From Rhizopus arrhizus (Eukaryota; Mucoromycota; Mucoromycetes; Mucorales; Rhizopodaceae), in assembly GCA_024220505.1 (NCBI GenBank), contig JAKZZE010000001.1, positions 1,984,001 through 2,048,000 on the forward strand: DNA of 64,000 bases. The letters are read 5' to 3'. Positions 1 through 12,540 of the stretch are shown here, in pieces. The notes beneath the pieces are model-generated. The model was given only the letters and a program-made list of their open reading frames with translations, did not search any database and was not told the origin of the DNA. Every line of letters starts with the position of its first letter. Positions within the stretch are counted from its first letter, which is position 1. The translations under genes were made by a program, and so were the position numbers.

Positions 1-1673
1 TGCTAAGTGATATGATCCATGTTATAAATAAAAGCAACAGACAAACAAGCCAGCCAATAACATGCCAGTTAGCTGTTGGGTCTTCTTTAACAGAAGACCA
101 ATCTAATCCAGGGTTACTAATATGAAATAACATTTAATATTTCAGCTTTGAGTATTTTTATGCTTTTACATACAATCCAGATAAGGAAGACAATCCAGGC
201 TCTGTTGGGCAAGATGATTCACTTTCTGAACTATTCATAAAATAAAATAAAATAAATAAATAGAGAGAAAATAGGGGAAAAAAGTTTATTTAAATAGAAA
301 AAAACACTAAATGTGGCTATTTTTATTTATTGCTGAATCCAAAAATTTCATATTTGACAAAGTACAGCCAATAATGGATATTTTCTTACCATTCAAGTGC
401 AGCTTTTCTTGGCGCTCAACCAGTTTGTTACACACCAAAGCTCTCGAGGCTTAACAATTTCATGCGCCACAAAGCCATGTTTTTAATATCTGATGTCAAA
501 AATTATTCGGATAGCTATTTAGCTTCTGCTTCAGGAACGACATTTTGCCCATGATTTCAATATAAACTTGACCTAAGGAAATTATGTTTTATTCAATTTT
601 ATATATTTTAAAGTCTTTATGAATGACTAAGAAATCGGAGAAACTTTTTCCTAAATCACAAATTCTTGTAACAAAGGATGGAATCGTACGACTTTGGAAG
701 CAAATAATAATAATAAAAAAGTTTTTTGGAATAGTAAAATGATAAAAGCTAAACTCTGCTAAACTTAAGTAAGGACAATAAGCATTTTGTGAGAAAATCT
801 AAAGCAATATCTCTCATAATTTAATTTTTTTTTGTATAAGTCGTGATTTAATGAAATGCATATTCAGTGGTCACAAAGCTGAAAGAAATTTTTTTTGTTA
901 AACAGCAGAAAAATAGAGTGGCAACCTTCTTCTGCTTATAAGAAGTTCTTGCCATTTATTTTTCAAACCCAAAAAAAAAAGCGTACATATATTTGAGCAT
1001 AGAGCTCATTTCTTTCTTTGCAGTATTTTGGAGTATAAATAAGTCCTAAACAGTGTACATTAGCAGCCTCAGCGGTTTACGATTTTAAATATGTACAATT
1101 CATTGGAAGGGATTGTGGCACATGGATTACTGAACGCCGAATTCATCCTTTTATCCAATATTGATCTTTTATCCAGAATGGGCCTTGGATTACTCACTTA
1201 GGTTTTCATTTAGAAAACGCTACTTATGAAAGCGCTAGCAATTATTGTTTCAAGTGTGTACTTTTTTAGTGAAGTGTACCTGAGAATAAAAATTTTATTT
1301 TGTTGGATTGCCAGTAAAGGGCATAACTTTGTTTTCTTTTGCTCTACTATAACTTTTGTTTACAATGATTTGAAAGGATAGAATGACAGTCGGACATGTA
1401 GCGTGCTACCGTTATGTGTTAACCCAGTTGTAGATTTAACTTTTATAACTTTAGGAAAACTCTATAATCAAAACGAGAGCGCGAGTAAAAAGCTATGAAT
1501 AAACCATGATTTATATAACCCTCATTTCTTATGTGGAAATTATCATTAACATGGCGTATCTTCTTGATGACTGAGTAAATAAATCAAAGATTTTAATTGG
1601 GTACATCACTAAAATGGATTTTGTGTAAAAAAAAAAAAGTTACTGCCCTCGAATTTTTTTTTTATCTGCAATA
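1..1673. other. Gene-poor AT-rich region upstream of the dus2 gene
   Basis: No gene model can be built here. Around 1065-1265 the plus strand reads like a decayed piece of a LINE-type reverse transcriptase tail (a 'THLGFHLEN' string resembling the 'YLGFPL' signature of the LINE copy at 31 kb), broken by a stop. The rest is AT-rich with short homopolymers. Confidence 0.4.
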
Positions 1674-3107
1674 ATGACAGATACTCATCCTGATATTGAT
1701 TATGCAAATAAGATTGTTCTTGCACCAATGGTAAAATCTTGCAGTAAATTAAATACAATCTTCAGATTAATTGCAGGATCTAGAAAAACTAATCATTTTC
1801 ATCTAAAAGGTACGAATTGGTACTTTACCAATGCGTTTGTTGGCACTTGAATATGGAGCAGGTAAGAAAGATAATTTAAATTTTCAATGTTACTTACAAA
1901 CATATAAAATACATAGATTTAGTATGGACAGAAGAATTAGTAGACAAGAGAATCATAGGATCTGTTCGACAATACAACAGTAAGCAAAATAGATCCTACA
2001 AAGATTATCAGTATTTAAAATCCTTTATATTTAGAGGCAACAGGCACAGTTGATTATCGTAAAGGAAGCGCCTTGACATTCAGCACTCATCCCAACGAAA
2101 AGGGCAAAGTCATTCTTCAGCTCGGCACAGCCGATCCTGATCTTGCCTTGAAGGCCGCTCTGACTCTCAAACAAGATGTAGCCGGTGTGGATCTCAATTG
2201 TGGATGCCCAAAGAAATTCTCTGTCCAGGGAGGGATGGGTGCTGCCCTGCTTACTGATCCTGATCGATTAAAAAAAATTTTAGAAAACCTGGTTCAGCAT
2301 TCTGGAATGCCAGTGTCTTGCAAGATTCGTCTGTTGGAGACGCAGCAGCAGACAATAGAGTTGGTCAAGATGATTGCGGCCACAGGAGTCAAAGCGTTGA
2401 CGGTACATTGTCGTACAAAAGAAATGAGGCCCTCACAAAAGGCACAGTGGGATAGATTAAAGGAAGTGGTGGAGGCCGTCAAGTCTGTCAGAGATATACC
2501 AGTGATTGTGAACGGAGATGTTTGGCAGTGGTCCGATGTTGAAAAAGTGAAGAAATTGACGAGTAAGGAATCAAGAGGGAATAAAAAGATAATGTGAACT
2601 GAATGGTGTGTTTAGATGCGGATTCTGCTATGATTGCAAGAGGCGCCCAATTGAATCCATCAGCATTTAGAAAAGAAGGCTTATTATCATTTCATGAAAC
2701 TGTTCATGCTTATATGAAGAAGGTGCGATTAGAATCCTATTTTTAAGAAAAAACTGTTGCTTATTCTTTTTCATAGTGTATTGATGTAGATAATGTCTTT
2801 CAAAATTCTAAATACGCTATTTTATGCATGAATACAGATGATTCAGAACATACACGGTCTGATCTTTACAATAACTTACAACGATCAAAATCAACAGAGG
2901 CATTATGGTAAGTATATTTTGTGTTGAGGAATGTAGTAATAACCTATTTGTCACAGTGACGCTCTTGGATTAAAGGATTATTATGAAAAAGTGACAAACG
3001 AACATAGATTAAAACGAGAAGAGGATGATAAAGAAGCTAAGAAGGGGGAGAAACGAGAAAGAGAAGAAGTTGATGAAGAAAAAGAAAGCAAAAAAATCAA
3101 AAGTTAG
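1674..3107 (+). CDS. dus2: tRNA-dihydrouridine synthase, Dus2/Smm1-like
   Basis: Reduces uridine to dihydrouridine in the tRNA D-loop (position 20 in the Dus2 family) with FMN and NADPH. Seven exons: 1674-1730, 1810-1861, 1917-1979, 2035-2562, 2616-2722, 2777-2907, 2957-3107; 362 aa, all phases agree. The protein starts with the FMN-barrel opening (LAPM then VRIGTLPMRLLALEYGA), followed by the TEELVD strand, then VDLNCGCPKKFSVQGGMG holding the catalytic cysteine of the CGCP loop, CKIRLL, the ALTVHCRTKEMRPS phosphate-binding stretch, and IARGAQLNPS near the barrel end. The C-terminus is a charged Lys/Glu tail. It lacks the double-stranded-RNA-binding extension of animal DUS2. The start is the first ATG after a T-run and gives the expected N-terminus. 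It is convergent with the Zn-cluster gene, with only about 70 bp between stops. Family assignment is firm; the position specificity is inferred. Confidence 0.9.
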
Positions 3108-3175
3108 AAAGTTTTTTAATGAATAATAATAAATGTCATGCTCATATTATATAAAAATGTTTTATGTATAAAAAA

Positions 3176-5136
3176 TTATGGCATAAAGTTTGAAGCAAAT
3201 GGATCAAAATTAATCGTGCTCCAATCTATAATCCCACATATATTGAATAGATCCGCTTCTTGTAAGAGTATTGAAGGATCAAATAGATTGAGTGGCATCA
3301 AGGAAAGTGAATTATCTCTATGCTTTTTTAAAAATTCTACAATTGATGGCTTCAGAATAGCAGCCGAATCCCAATGTTCCCAAATGGTCGTATGTGAAAG
3401 AATGATATCTAATGTTTCGAGTGATTGCAAGACGATTGGGGTAGGTTGAAGGGTATAATGATGAATGAGAATTTTGGACACTATGTCGACGATAGAGGTC
3501 ATGAGAGCACGAGGCAACAAACTTGGCTCAATAAAAGGATGATTGGAAAGAAAACAGAGCATCTTGTCAACAATGGATACAGCCTCTGGTAAAACCTGGT
3601 CAATCTTCTGTATAGATTCTGCATCGTTCAGGTCCAAATGTTTTTTCTTTTTAGTTTTTAGAAATCGAAAACAGATGGCAAACAAAGAATGATGCAAGTC
3701 AAAGGTAAATCCTTGTAAGTCTGAAAATGTGTGCCTGTGGAGTTTAATGAAATCATGAAATTCTTTTATGACCCCATTGATTTCTTGTTCTATATTGTCC
3801 GCCGGTTTTTGTATAATACACGCATATTTACAAGCATATTTTGAGATAACACTTTGAACATAAAAGGATTCAACCAAGTAGTGATAATCTTTAAATGTTT
3901 TTGGGTGTCCATTTTGAATATCAAATTGATAAGAAAGAGATAAAGATGTATTGATTGGTGGTAAATCATAGGATCGATAACAAAGCACATAATGAGGTAT
4001 TCTGGTCACTAACGATAACAGTTTTAGATATAAAAAAGACCTTATTTTTCGTCTTGCTTACATTCAACACACCCTCGGACAATACATTGAAAGAAGGACC
4101 AAAAGGTAATCTGCAATAATTCTCTTTCAATTGGACTCAGACCCTTTGGTAACTGATGGTCAAATAATCCCAACTGATCTGCAATCATGTAAGACGATCC
4201 AAAAAGAGAAACGCCCTTTTTAGCATACCCAAATGTGGTCTCAAAAGCACCCAGCAGGATCACGGCCTGATATCGACTCAGGGTGACTTCAGATGATGCC
4301 TTTGAGAGCAAGATGTGAGCGTACTCTAAAAACGGATTTCGCTTATCCAAATTATCCCTGTCCAAAAGATTCAATGGTTTACCATCAAGAGACTGGGACA
4401 TGAAGAGTGCTGTACCATAGATGACAGAGAGTAAGAGTGGGTCGGCAGTATCAGTCCAATAGGCTTGTAAGAGAATAGTCTTGTTGAACATGATGGAGTA
4501 AGGGTGAACAAGAAAAAAACAATCGATCAATCGTATGGCTTGGTCGGGTGGTAATGCATTCAGTGGATTTTTGAGGATAAGTGTATTCGAATTACTATCA
4601 AAGAAAGTATTGGAAGGATCATTGCTTATGGCAGTTTGGAGAAATTCAACGTAGTAATATTGTGTGAGTCTGACAGTTGAGAGACGTCGAATCATAATCA
4701 TGGAGAGATCGACACTCATCCAAGTAAAGTAATGAGACAAGTCGTTAACTTGACCATTCATTGATCGGTTCGGGCCCTTTCGAAGCAAAGCTTTTTTATT
4801 ATTACTGCTTATTAACAAAGGTACGAATGTGTTGAACATGTCTTCAAGGTAATAACCGAGTCCCTTTAACTTCGAATCATACAAATAAATAGAATTGGAA
4901 GAGCCGACGATATTTTCAAAAATAAATTCTCGACAAGATGCATTTTCAATGGGTTTTGCGAGTACAAACTTATTGACAATGGCATTCTTGGGAGGTCTTC
5001 CTGCTTGACCTGGTTTTGTATAAATACAGTCTATGTTTTTTATACGACAACGTTCACAAGGCTTATTTCCATCACACTTTATCTTTCTTTGTCGGCAAGA
5101 AGAACAACTAATTTTTCTTTTTGTCGTAGTTGACAT
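3176..5136 (-). CDS. Zn(II)2Cys6 fungal transcription factor
   Basis: Nuclear regulator with an N-terminal binuclear zinc cluster. Two exons (5136-4062, 4008-3176) joined over a 53-nt GTAAGC...TTAG intron; 635 aa. Residues 11-37 show C-X2-C-X6-C-X5-C-X2-C-X6-C (CSSCRQRKIKCDG...CERCRIKNIDC), followed by a basic GRPPK linker. The middle region has the helical look of the fungal-specific transcription factor domain (PLLLSVIYGTALFMSQS, YQAVILLGAFE). The C-terminal exon adds about 277 aa. The target is unknown. Upstream of the ATG lies a 43-nt A run (plus-strand sense), within the likely promoter or 5' UTR. It faces the coiled-coil gene at 5555 divergently, sharing about 420 bp. Confidence 0.85.
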
Positions 5137-5365
5137 TAAAACTGTATGTTTGTGTGAGTGTGAAGAAGAGGGTAAAAATAAACATTTTTATCCTTTTTTT
5201 CTTGAATGCGTGTGTAATCTTGGCAAAATAAAATCTCCGATGATAAAAGGATCACTGGATCATAAAAAGTTTGTGTTTGTAGGCAAATTTGTGAATCGAG
5301 TGAAAAGGTTGAAAAAAGAAAAAGCGCGTCAAACATTATGGATACAGAAAAAGAATATATTGAAA

Positions 5366-5368
<3 letters not shown>

Positions 5369-5411
<43 letters not shown>
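5369..5411. repeat. 43-nt poly-A homopolymer
   Basis: Uninterrupted A run (plus strand) in the divergent intergenic region between the Zn-cluster gene and the small gene at 5555. As poly(dA:dT) it could exclude nucleosomes from a shared promoter; that role is inference. True length may differ because homopolymers are error-prone. Confidence 0.8.
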
Positions 5412-5414
<3 letters not shown>

Positions 5415-5554
5415 TATTGTTATTGCTGTAATTGAATTAAAATAAAAAAGCAGCAAAGAAAAGAAACGGAAAGATAAAAAAGCCATCAAAAAAGAAAGAA
5501 TGTTCTTTAAAAAAATCCCTAAATGCTCAATTATGGAAAATAAGACAGGAGATT

Positions 5555-6049
5555 ATGGAAATCAATTTGCCTGATTTAAGTAAAGATAGATCATTGATTG
5601 TTTGCAATACCATTTTACCCCGTCTACTTCAAGAAAAGATCTCAACTATTAAGCAAGATCAGGTTTTATTAAAGATACAAATGGCAAGAATAAATATCAT
5701 TCAATGTGAAATAAAAGAATATGAAGCAATGTTAACCAAATTGGATTTGGATATTAAAAAGAGGTGGAGGATGATTGTGCCATTGGATGAAGAATACCTT
5801 TTTGAAAAGAAATGGATACAAACATTCTTGGATGATATTCAATATTTACTTTATAAAATTGAAAATCATTCAAATTGGGTAATCAAACGATTAGACATAG
5901 CTCGTAAAATGCACAACAGTGTATCAATGCGTATGAACCATCTAAATCTAAGAGTTCAATTCCTTAAACGTGGTCAACTCATTCATTCTTACAAGATGAG
6001 AATTTGGATTATGTTTGGTAATTGTCTTGATTTAATTAAATCTTATTAA
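5555..6049 (+). CDS. Hypothetical coiled-coil protein, 164 aa
   Basis: Single open frame that I do not recognise. The product is rich in Ile/Leu/Lys/Glu with heptad-like spacing from about residue 25 to 140 (KISTIKQDQVLLKIQMARI, EYEAMLTKLDLDIKK), predicting a mostly helical coiled coil with no signal peptide or membrane segment. An earlier ATG at 5532 is out of frame, so 5555 is the likely start. It may be a small structural subunit, but no function can be given. Coding character rests on length in AT-rich DNA and a coherent amphipathic composition. Confidence 0.55.
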   Translation: MEINLPDLSKDRSLIVCNTILPRLLQEKISTIKQDQVLLKIQMARINIIQCEIKEYEAMLTKLDLDIKKRWRMIVPLDEEYLFEKKWIQTFLDDIQYLLYKIENHSNWVIKRLDIARKMHNSVSMRMNHLNLRVQFLKRGQLIHSYKMRIWIMFGNCLDLIKSY

Positions 6050-6465
6050 TCATATCATTTAGTTCTCTTATTCTTACTCTGGCTACATTGATCGTTTGTG
6101 TGACGATAGGGAGACAACAGAACTATTGTTTTAATAAACAAATGAACCTCATTTTTCTTTTAAACTTTTCTGCAGGAAAACTGCATAAAAAATACATTTT
6201 TTATATACAAATTGATTTTAAGAAATACTCCCACCCCTCCTCCTTTCTCTCTATTTTATCTATTTGCCACACACACACTCTCTCTCTCTTTTTTTTTTTT
6301 TTCTTTTTTTTTTGTAGTTTAAACCAACTCTATCTTTCTCTTCCTCTCTTTATTAATATAAAAAAAAATCTTCGATTGTGAAATAAATCAGTTGCTTTTT
6401 TTTTTATATAAAAATTATTTATCTTCACCAGAAAACTTTTTTCTTCTTCACTCTCCTTAACTTAT
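6050..6465. other. Intergenic region, probable promoter of the FYVE gene
   Basis: Pyrimidine-rich tracts (CACACAC, CTCTCTCTCT and long T runs, 6265-6320) precede the start codon at 6466, typical of fungal promoters or 5' leaders. No gene is seen. Confidence 0.4.
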
Positions 6466-7720
6466 ATGCAAATAACGAAACGACGTAAAAGTATTCGCCC
6501 TGTAGAAAGCATCACAACAGAAAAATCGAGTGTGACTCGAAATACAGCTTCAAGTCTAGCTAAGCTCAAAGATGTATCTACGAAAAAACGTACAGCGACA
6601 AAAAAATTAAGCAGTTTAGACACTTTACAAAAAAGGAATTCACTTGTGGATAAAAAAGCACCCGTATCCCTTGAAACGTCTGAATCTCCTGTGGATTTTC
6701 CAAAAAGACTTTCAGAAGAGGTAAACATAGCAGAAAGTAAAATATTTTGTTAGCATATGTATTAAATCAAAAAATCATAGAGCTTGCTTCAGCATGATTG
6801 TGATCAATTGCGTAGGCACATTTGTGCTGGATGTGATCGAAATGTTCTTGTCAATTCAGATATACAATCCAGTAGTACAACAAGTTCAACCAAACAACAA
6901 AAAACAGCTAATAACAGCATGAATTCAAGTACAACCACTACACATACTGAAGAAGAATTCGAAAAAAAGGAAGATAAAGAAGAAGAACAGTGGAAAAGGA
7001 AGTTTATAAAGGGACAAGAAAAGATACTGTCCACATTACTGATAAATCACAATTATATGAATGATGTGGAACTTGTCAAATTACAAACACAGATGTCAGC
7101 ATTAAAAGATCAAGAAATAATCGTTTTGGATCATATACTAGATGCTCAATCAAGTCTTTTAGTCAAATTAGACCTCCTATTAAATGAACCCTTGCCTACT
7201 CCTCCTGCAGCAATCATTAAAGAAGAAGTAGAAATTAATATACCCGATTGGCAAACAAAGATAGCTTATGATTTAGCAAAATATAAGTGGGGTTTAAGTG
7301 AATGGTTTGGTCTTCTTGTTGGAACGGGTGAGATTGATAATGAAGAATACGATCGGTTTGGTTATACAGAAGATGTGGTTATTTCAGGTGTATGCGTTAC
7401 AACTGAACCTGGTCTATTACCCAAAGTAAGTGAGCATGTTGCTGTCAATTCACCAAAGATGTTGACTTCTTTTATTAGCGGTTTCAAAAATATTATAAAC
7501 ATACTACAAATATTATTTGCTTAAAATATAAATTCACTTTAAACCGATCCCTTCGACTTTCAAATCGGTTTCGTCTAAAAGAACAAAATGAATGGACAGA
7601 CTGTGATCGATGTCAATTTTCATTTTTTATGGATGATGAACATAAAGGTAGAAGAGTAAAGAAACAATGTCAAACAGAATTTGGCTTCTTCCAAAGAAGG
7701 CACCACTGTCGCTGGTAAGC

Positions 7721-7798
<78 letters not shown>

Positions 7799-7971
7799 TT
7801 TGGTTTTTTACTCAATTATAATGTAGTTGTGGAATGGCAGTATGTCATATTCACAGTAGTAACCAACTATCACTATTCTATAACAAGAATGGACAAGAAC
7901 GTGGTGAATGGTGTCGTGTGTGTGATGGATGTTTTTATGAAAGAATGAACTCTTATTTATCTATTTCATGA
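6466..7971 (+). CDS. FYVE-type zinc finger protein
   Basis: Probable endosomal PtdIns3P-binding protein. Four exons: 6466-6720, 6781-7425, 7479-7714, 7827-7971; 426 aa with consistent phases. The first ~200 residues are basic, Ser/Thr-rich and then strongly charged; the middle is helical. The C-terminal 90 residues form the FYVE finger: a WTDCDRC pair, the diagnostic RRHHCRCCG block, then CHIHSS and a closing CRVCDGC pair. The RRHHCR motif is split by the last intron (7715-7826), which carries a 75-nt A run. A possible 30-nt GT-AG segment at 7648-7677 is in frame and too short to be an intron, so it is kept as coding. The finger has a longer than usual loop between the first cysteine pair and the basic patch. 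The substrate pathway (membrane traffic) is inferred from the domain. Confidence 0.8.
7722..7796. repeat. 75-nt poly-A run inside an intron
   Basis: Pure A tract lying seven bases after the 5' splice site of the last intron of the FYVE gene. It makes the intron 112 nt, about twice the local norm, and puts a U-free A stretch in the pre-mRNA. The length may vary between individuals or be affected by assembly. Confidence 0.85.
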
Positions 7972-8016
7972 AAAGATTTTCTTTTTTTTGCTTTTCTTTA
8001 ATAATAAAATTAATAA

Positions 8017-8502
8017 ATGATACTAGGGATTGGTGTTGATATACTTCACTTGCCACGCCTAAGTTCACTTGTCATTAGAAGAGGACGAGAAAAATTGGCA
8101 AAAAGAATTCTAAGTAAAAAAGAATTAATAGAATTTAACAATTTGACATTTCAACATGAACAATGCACGATGTATTTGGCAACAAGGTAGCTTTATATAA
8201 CTAAACAAGAGCATATGTAAGCTAATTCTAGTTTAGGTGGTGTATAAAGGAAGCTGTTTATAAAGCATTGTATCCTATTCATAGACTTGAATGGAAACAA
8301 GTAACAGTAATCAAAGAAGCTGGTACACAAAAGTAATAAAAAGCAACAATAAAAATTAATTTTCTCGTTTATTGTAGGTAAACCAGTATTACTAATAGAA
8401 AATAGTCAACTGTACGGTGTTCATCAAACGCATGTGTCTGTTTCACATGATGGAGATTATGCTATGGCTCAAGTGATACTTGAAGGTTCAAGATATTCAT
8501 AG
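8017..8502 (+). CDS. ppt2: Holo-ACP synthase, AcpS-type phosphopantetheinyl transferase
   Basis: Transfers 4'-phosphopantetheine from CoA to an acyl carrier protein; a short AcpS-type enzyme like this in fungi normally serves mitochondrial ACP (Ppt2 family). Exons 8017-8186, 8237-8322, 8378-8502; 126 aa, normal for AcpS. The N-terminus MILGIGVDILHLPRL contains the GVD metal-binding aspartate, and WCIKEAVYKALYP matches the W-x-x-KEA-x-x-K signature holding the second metal ligand. The C-terminal HVSVSHDGDYAMA strand is the usual end. The second intron must start at GTACAC, because the alternative GT sites bring stops. It lies about 50 bp after the FYVE gene on the same strand. The symbol is by homology. 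Confidence 0.88.
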
Positions 8503-8610
8503 ATCAATTTATAGATTTTTGTTCGTTTGTTTCTTCCCTTTTTCTCTCCGCTATTCTTCTCCTCTTCCCTCTTTCCTCCCCTTTTTTTATTTATTTATGA
8601 AAGAAACAAG

Positions 8611-11600
8611 ATGACACTTGATTCACCTAGTTCAATAAAACATACACTTACATGCTCAAAATGTAGTTTGCCTTTAGGCGATCAGCTTGTAAAAGCATTA
8701 GATGGTGCTTTTCACCCGCTTTGTTTCACTTGCTGGGTAATTAGACAATTATTCACAATAATAAAAAGCTTAAATTGAAATAATGAGTGTAGGATTGTGA
8801 TGCACCTGTTGCTTCAAGTTATTTACCTCATCCAACACAACAAGGCCAACCATTATGTGAGAGAGATTATTTTAAACATTTAAAGCTTGTCTGTGCAGAG
8901 TGCGACGAACCTCTGCTAGGCACTTACATTATTGCATTGGATAAAAAATATCACCCTGAACACTTTACTTGCAGCGATTGTTCTACCGTATTTGGACCTG
9001 ATGATTGTTATTATGAACATGACAGGCAAGTCTATTGTCACTTTCACTACAGTACTCGATTTGCTATAGCTTGTGCTGGTTGCAACATGGCGATCTTGAA
9101 ACAGTATGTTGAAATTGAAAGAGAGAATAGTATAGTAGATCACTGGCACCCAGAATGTTATATGATTCAAAAGGTATTTCATTACAACCGTCATATTATG
9201 CAACCTTTGACCTGCCATCATAGTTTTGGGGTGTTAAAATTGCTCATCCTTTATTAAAAGAAGGAGACCAATATCCAACAAGTAAGGAAAACTTAAAGTG
9301 GAAATACTCGTGCATGCTGAATAACATACCAACACAGAGACTATACCGCAAACTGCAAATGAATTAAGTAAACTTCAAAAGGAAACAGAAGAAAAAGTGA
9401 TTAGTATTTGGTCTGTTTTATCAGCATTTGAAGGTAAACCGTAATGAACTCACATCTTGAATACTTATGCATCGTAGAATCCTCGGCTGTGTGTATATCG
9501 GAAATGTTACTACATGTATCAAACGGTTCCTATATTGAAAGTATATGTTTATCAGAAAGGTTTCTTGTTCACGTAGAAGCACTATTTGCAGGCATTGATA
9601 AAATATGTGCAATCTATCTAGAATATCATCAGCCAGGTACTAAAGTATATACAGCAACACTATATAGTCAATTAACCCTGATATGACGCAGAATTTAAAT
9701 ACGCTAGAGAAGCTAAGATGCTTTGTAAAAAGATCATCAACTTCTTTTCTTTACTATCCAGAATAGGCGATATGGAAATGAAAAGATTAGGAATCACGCA
9801 AGAATTACTATCCCTGGTTACTGGCCTAGCTCATTATTTGAAAATATTAATTCGACTCACATTAAATGCTGCATTATCTCTGGTAATAAAGCCACTTTTT
9901 GAGTTTAGCAAAGTAAAAAAAAAAAAAATTCTTATATGCTGATTGTTGTAGGAAATGATGATGGGCAAATCAGTTGCCATTCCTCATTTATTGGCTCGAT
10001 TGATGGAAATACCCGGCAAAGAGAGACACAGTCGAGATAGCCAACGTCTGATTCATGCAAAAAACACAGATTACTGCCAGGAATGTAAAAACATAATTGA
10101 AGACCAATGCATGAGACACGGTGATTATCGTTGGCATATTGCTTGTTTTAAATGTTTCAAATGCGCCTGTCCACTTAAAATCGATTCAGCGACCATGATC
10201 AATGCTCAACTCTATTGTCTCTCATGCGTCAACTCAAGTCCGTGCTCATTTAGCTATGTCTCTAAACTTACACAATACAGTTATCTTTTGAGGGTTGCTC
10301 TCAGTCGACTTTGTAATTTGTTGCAAGTAACAGGTATAAAGGGTGGTTGTCGTCTATTTCCATTTTGGTTTTTCATCTTTCTTTCCAGATTCCCAACTAT
10401 CAAGTGTGGATTACTCTACCAAGTTAAACCATACTAAAGCAAGCCACATTTTAAAGGACGTTCCAGCCAACATGGTAGGTGCATCCAAAGAACTCCAGCA
10501 AATGATTGAAGAAAGAGGGCAGTTGGAAAATATTTATCCTACGGAAATCAAGGATGCGAAAACAGTCTCCTCATCTACCACACGACTCGATCGAAAGATG
10601 TCGCGATCCTTCAAAATGGCTAGCAAACGATCCACCTTGCTCGGCGGCCACAACGCGTTACCGACCCGTACTGACAGTTTACACCGAAGGAGCGTAGGGC
10701 TGGATGATTTACCTCATATGGCCGCAGCCGCAGTGACCGGTAGCATCAGTCAGCCTTGCCTCCAACCACGCACACAGCGCATCTACCTTTCTGAGCTCTC
10801 TGCACTTCAATATATGATCATTCGGTATGTGGCTGTGGTCCAGATCGAACCGTATGTTCGCTCGAGTTTCTCGAGTACTGAATTATTAAACATGATTGAA
10901 AGCAAAAAATCTTCTATTTGGGGTAAGTTTTTCCCGTTTAGAAGCAAAAAAAGCCAGCCGAAATCGATGGGCACCTTTGGTGTTCCACTGGATATCTTGA
11001 CAGATCGAACTGGCGTTGAATCCAACTTGGCCTTGGGGCCCTCGCCTGTGCGGCTTGCTGCATTTATTGACGACGCGATCACGGCCATGCGACAGAAGGA
11101 CATGTCGGTCGAAGGAATTTTTCGTAAAAACGGAAATCATCGACGCTTAAACGAACTCACCGAGGCCTTGGACAAGGCGCCAGCCGAGGTGGATCTGACA
11201 GAGGAAAATGCAGTCCAGGTGGCCGCTCTTCTCAAAAAATTCTTTCGTGATCTGCCGGATCCCTTAATGACCCACCGACTTTACAGGCTCTTTATGTGTG
11301 CCGATCGAATTGAGCAACCCGAACGGCGCAAACGCGCGCTTCATCTGGCCTGCTGCATGCTGCCTATGACAAATCGAGTGACGATGGAAGCTCTCTTTTT
11401 GTTTTTGAGGTGGGTTGCGACCTATTCACACGTCACGGATGAACTGGGCAGTCGGATGGACATTCCAAATTTAGCACGCGTGATCGCACCCAACATCCTA
11501 TGCGCCAAAGTTCCTCTCAAAGATGAATCGTATAATGTTATTCACGCCGTCGGGACCATCTTGGAATCCTGCAATGAATTCTGTTTGGTACCTCAGGATC

Positions 11601-11860
11601 TGGAAGTGTTTTTGAAGGATCCAAACTTGAGTGAAATGGACATGTCACCCAAGGAATTTTTGAAAAAGGTCGAACAGACTGTCAAGCATCAAGAGCAACG
11701 GCCCCTCGAAAACACTGCTGCCTCCTCCTCCAATGCATCGATTTACACACCTCATCAATACTTGCCCTATACGAATCAGCACCCCTCATCAGATTTTATA
11801 CCAAAACAAGCACAATTGCCACCACGTCGAAAAGAGAGTTTTCATTCATTTCATCCATAA
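8611..11860 (+). CDS. LIM-domain RhoGAP, Lrg1-like
   Basis: GTPase-activating protein for Rho-type GTPases, acting in cell-wall synthesis and polarity in its yeast relative Lrg1. Eight exons: 8611-8736, 8793-9173, 9224-9281, 9338-9433, 9478-9636, 9692-9882, 9952-10333, 10389-11860; 954 aa. Two LIM fingers lie at about residues 15-135 (CSKCSLPL...CFTCWDCDAPV; CAECDEPL...CSDCSTVFG), with further Cys/His residues resembling part of another finger (CAGCNMAILK). A helical region follows, then a LIM at about 379-432 (CQECKNIIEDQC...CFKCFKCACPL). A Ser/Arg-rich linker leads to the RhoGAP domain at about 660-860, with the arginine finger in GIFRKNGN and the RIEQPERR and LARVIAPNIL helices. This LIM-LIM-LIM-GAP order is the Lrg1 layout. 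The last exon is noticeably more GC-rich than the upstream exons. The gene is convergent with a RhoGEF. Confidence 0.9.
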
Positions 11861-12540
11861 CGTTTTGTACATTTTTTTTTTTTTAAATAAATCATTCAGG
11901 TGCTTCACAATTCTTTTTTTTTACAATGTATTGACATTGACAGAAGCAAGTTCTTTATTGATAACGATCACTGTGTAAATAGAGGTATAGAATACAACTG
12001 TGTGAGAAGGTTAGTTAGCTTTCTTTGGGTGTCAATATGACCAGCAATAGGATATTTAATTTTTTTTTATTAATTTCACTTTCTCTGTCTTACGTCTCTC
12101 TTCTTTTACATCCCCTTTATGTATGAAAAGAAGGATAAGAAGCTTTCATTTTTTATGAATTTGTGCCATGCCATTTGAATTTCCATTTTTACCATTTATT
12201 ACTTTTTATGATGGATGATTCCAAGTTTGTCTTGTGATATCTACATTTCTTTTTTGTTTAAAGAGTGAATACAATACTTGGATAGTGCACCATTCAAGCT
12301 TATTTTTTCTTTATTTGATGCATTATAACTAAACTTTTTTTTTACTGTCTTTTCCCGCCATTTTGCTAACAAGGGTCTAATGATAGAAATTAGGTCATGA
12401 AATTTTGTTGTTGCAGATAATGTTCAAATCGAAGTAAAATAACATGAGGGCCAGCCGTAATCAAGTTTTATTAAAAGCAAATAGATAAAAGGAAGGTATA
12501 TGATGATGAAATGGAGGAAGGGGGGCATATAAAGAATAAC
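11861..12540. other. Convergent intergenic region between RhoGAP and RhoGEF
   Basis: About 680 bp between two stop codons. T-rich stretches (11871-11883, 11911-11920, 12060-12068) could hold 3' ends. No gene is seen. Confidence 0.4.

Noticed and set aside
5136..5489. Minus-strand 117-codon frame upstream of the Zn-cluster gene
   Set aside because: Made largely of poly-Phe from the 43-nt homopolymer; it lies in the promoter or leader of the Zn-cluster gene.
7648..7677. 30-nt GT...AG segment in the FYVE gene as an intron
   Set aside because: Too short for a spliceosomal intron and in frame without stops; reading through keeps the zinc finger.
7627..7948. Frames with poly-Lys or poly-Phe over the 75-nt A run
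   Set aside because: The run is intronic in the FYVE gene; the flanking residues are explained by its exons.
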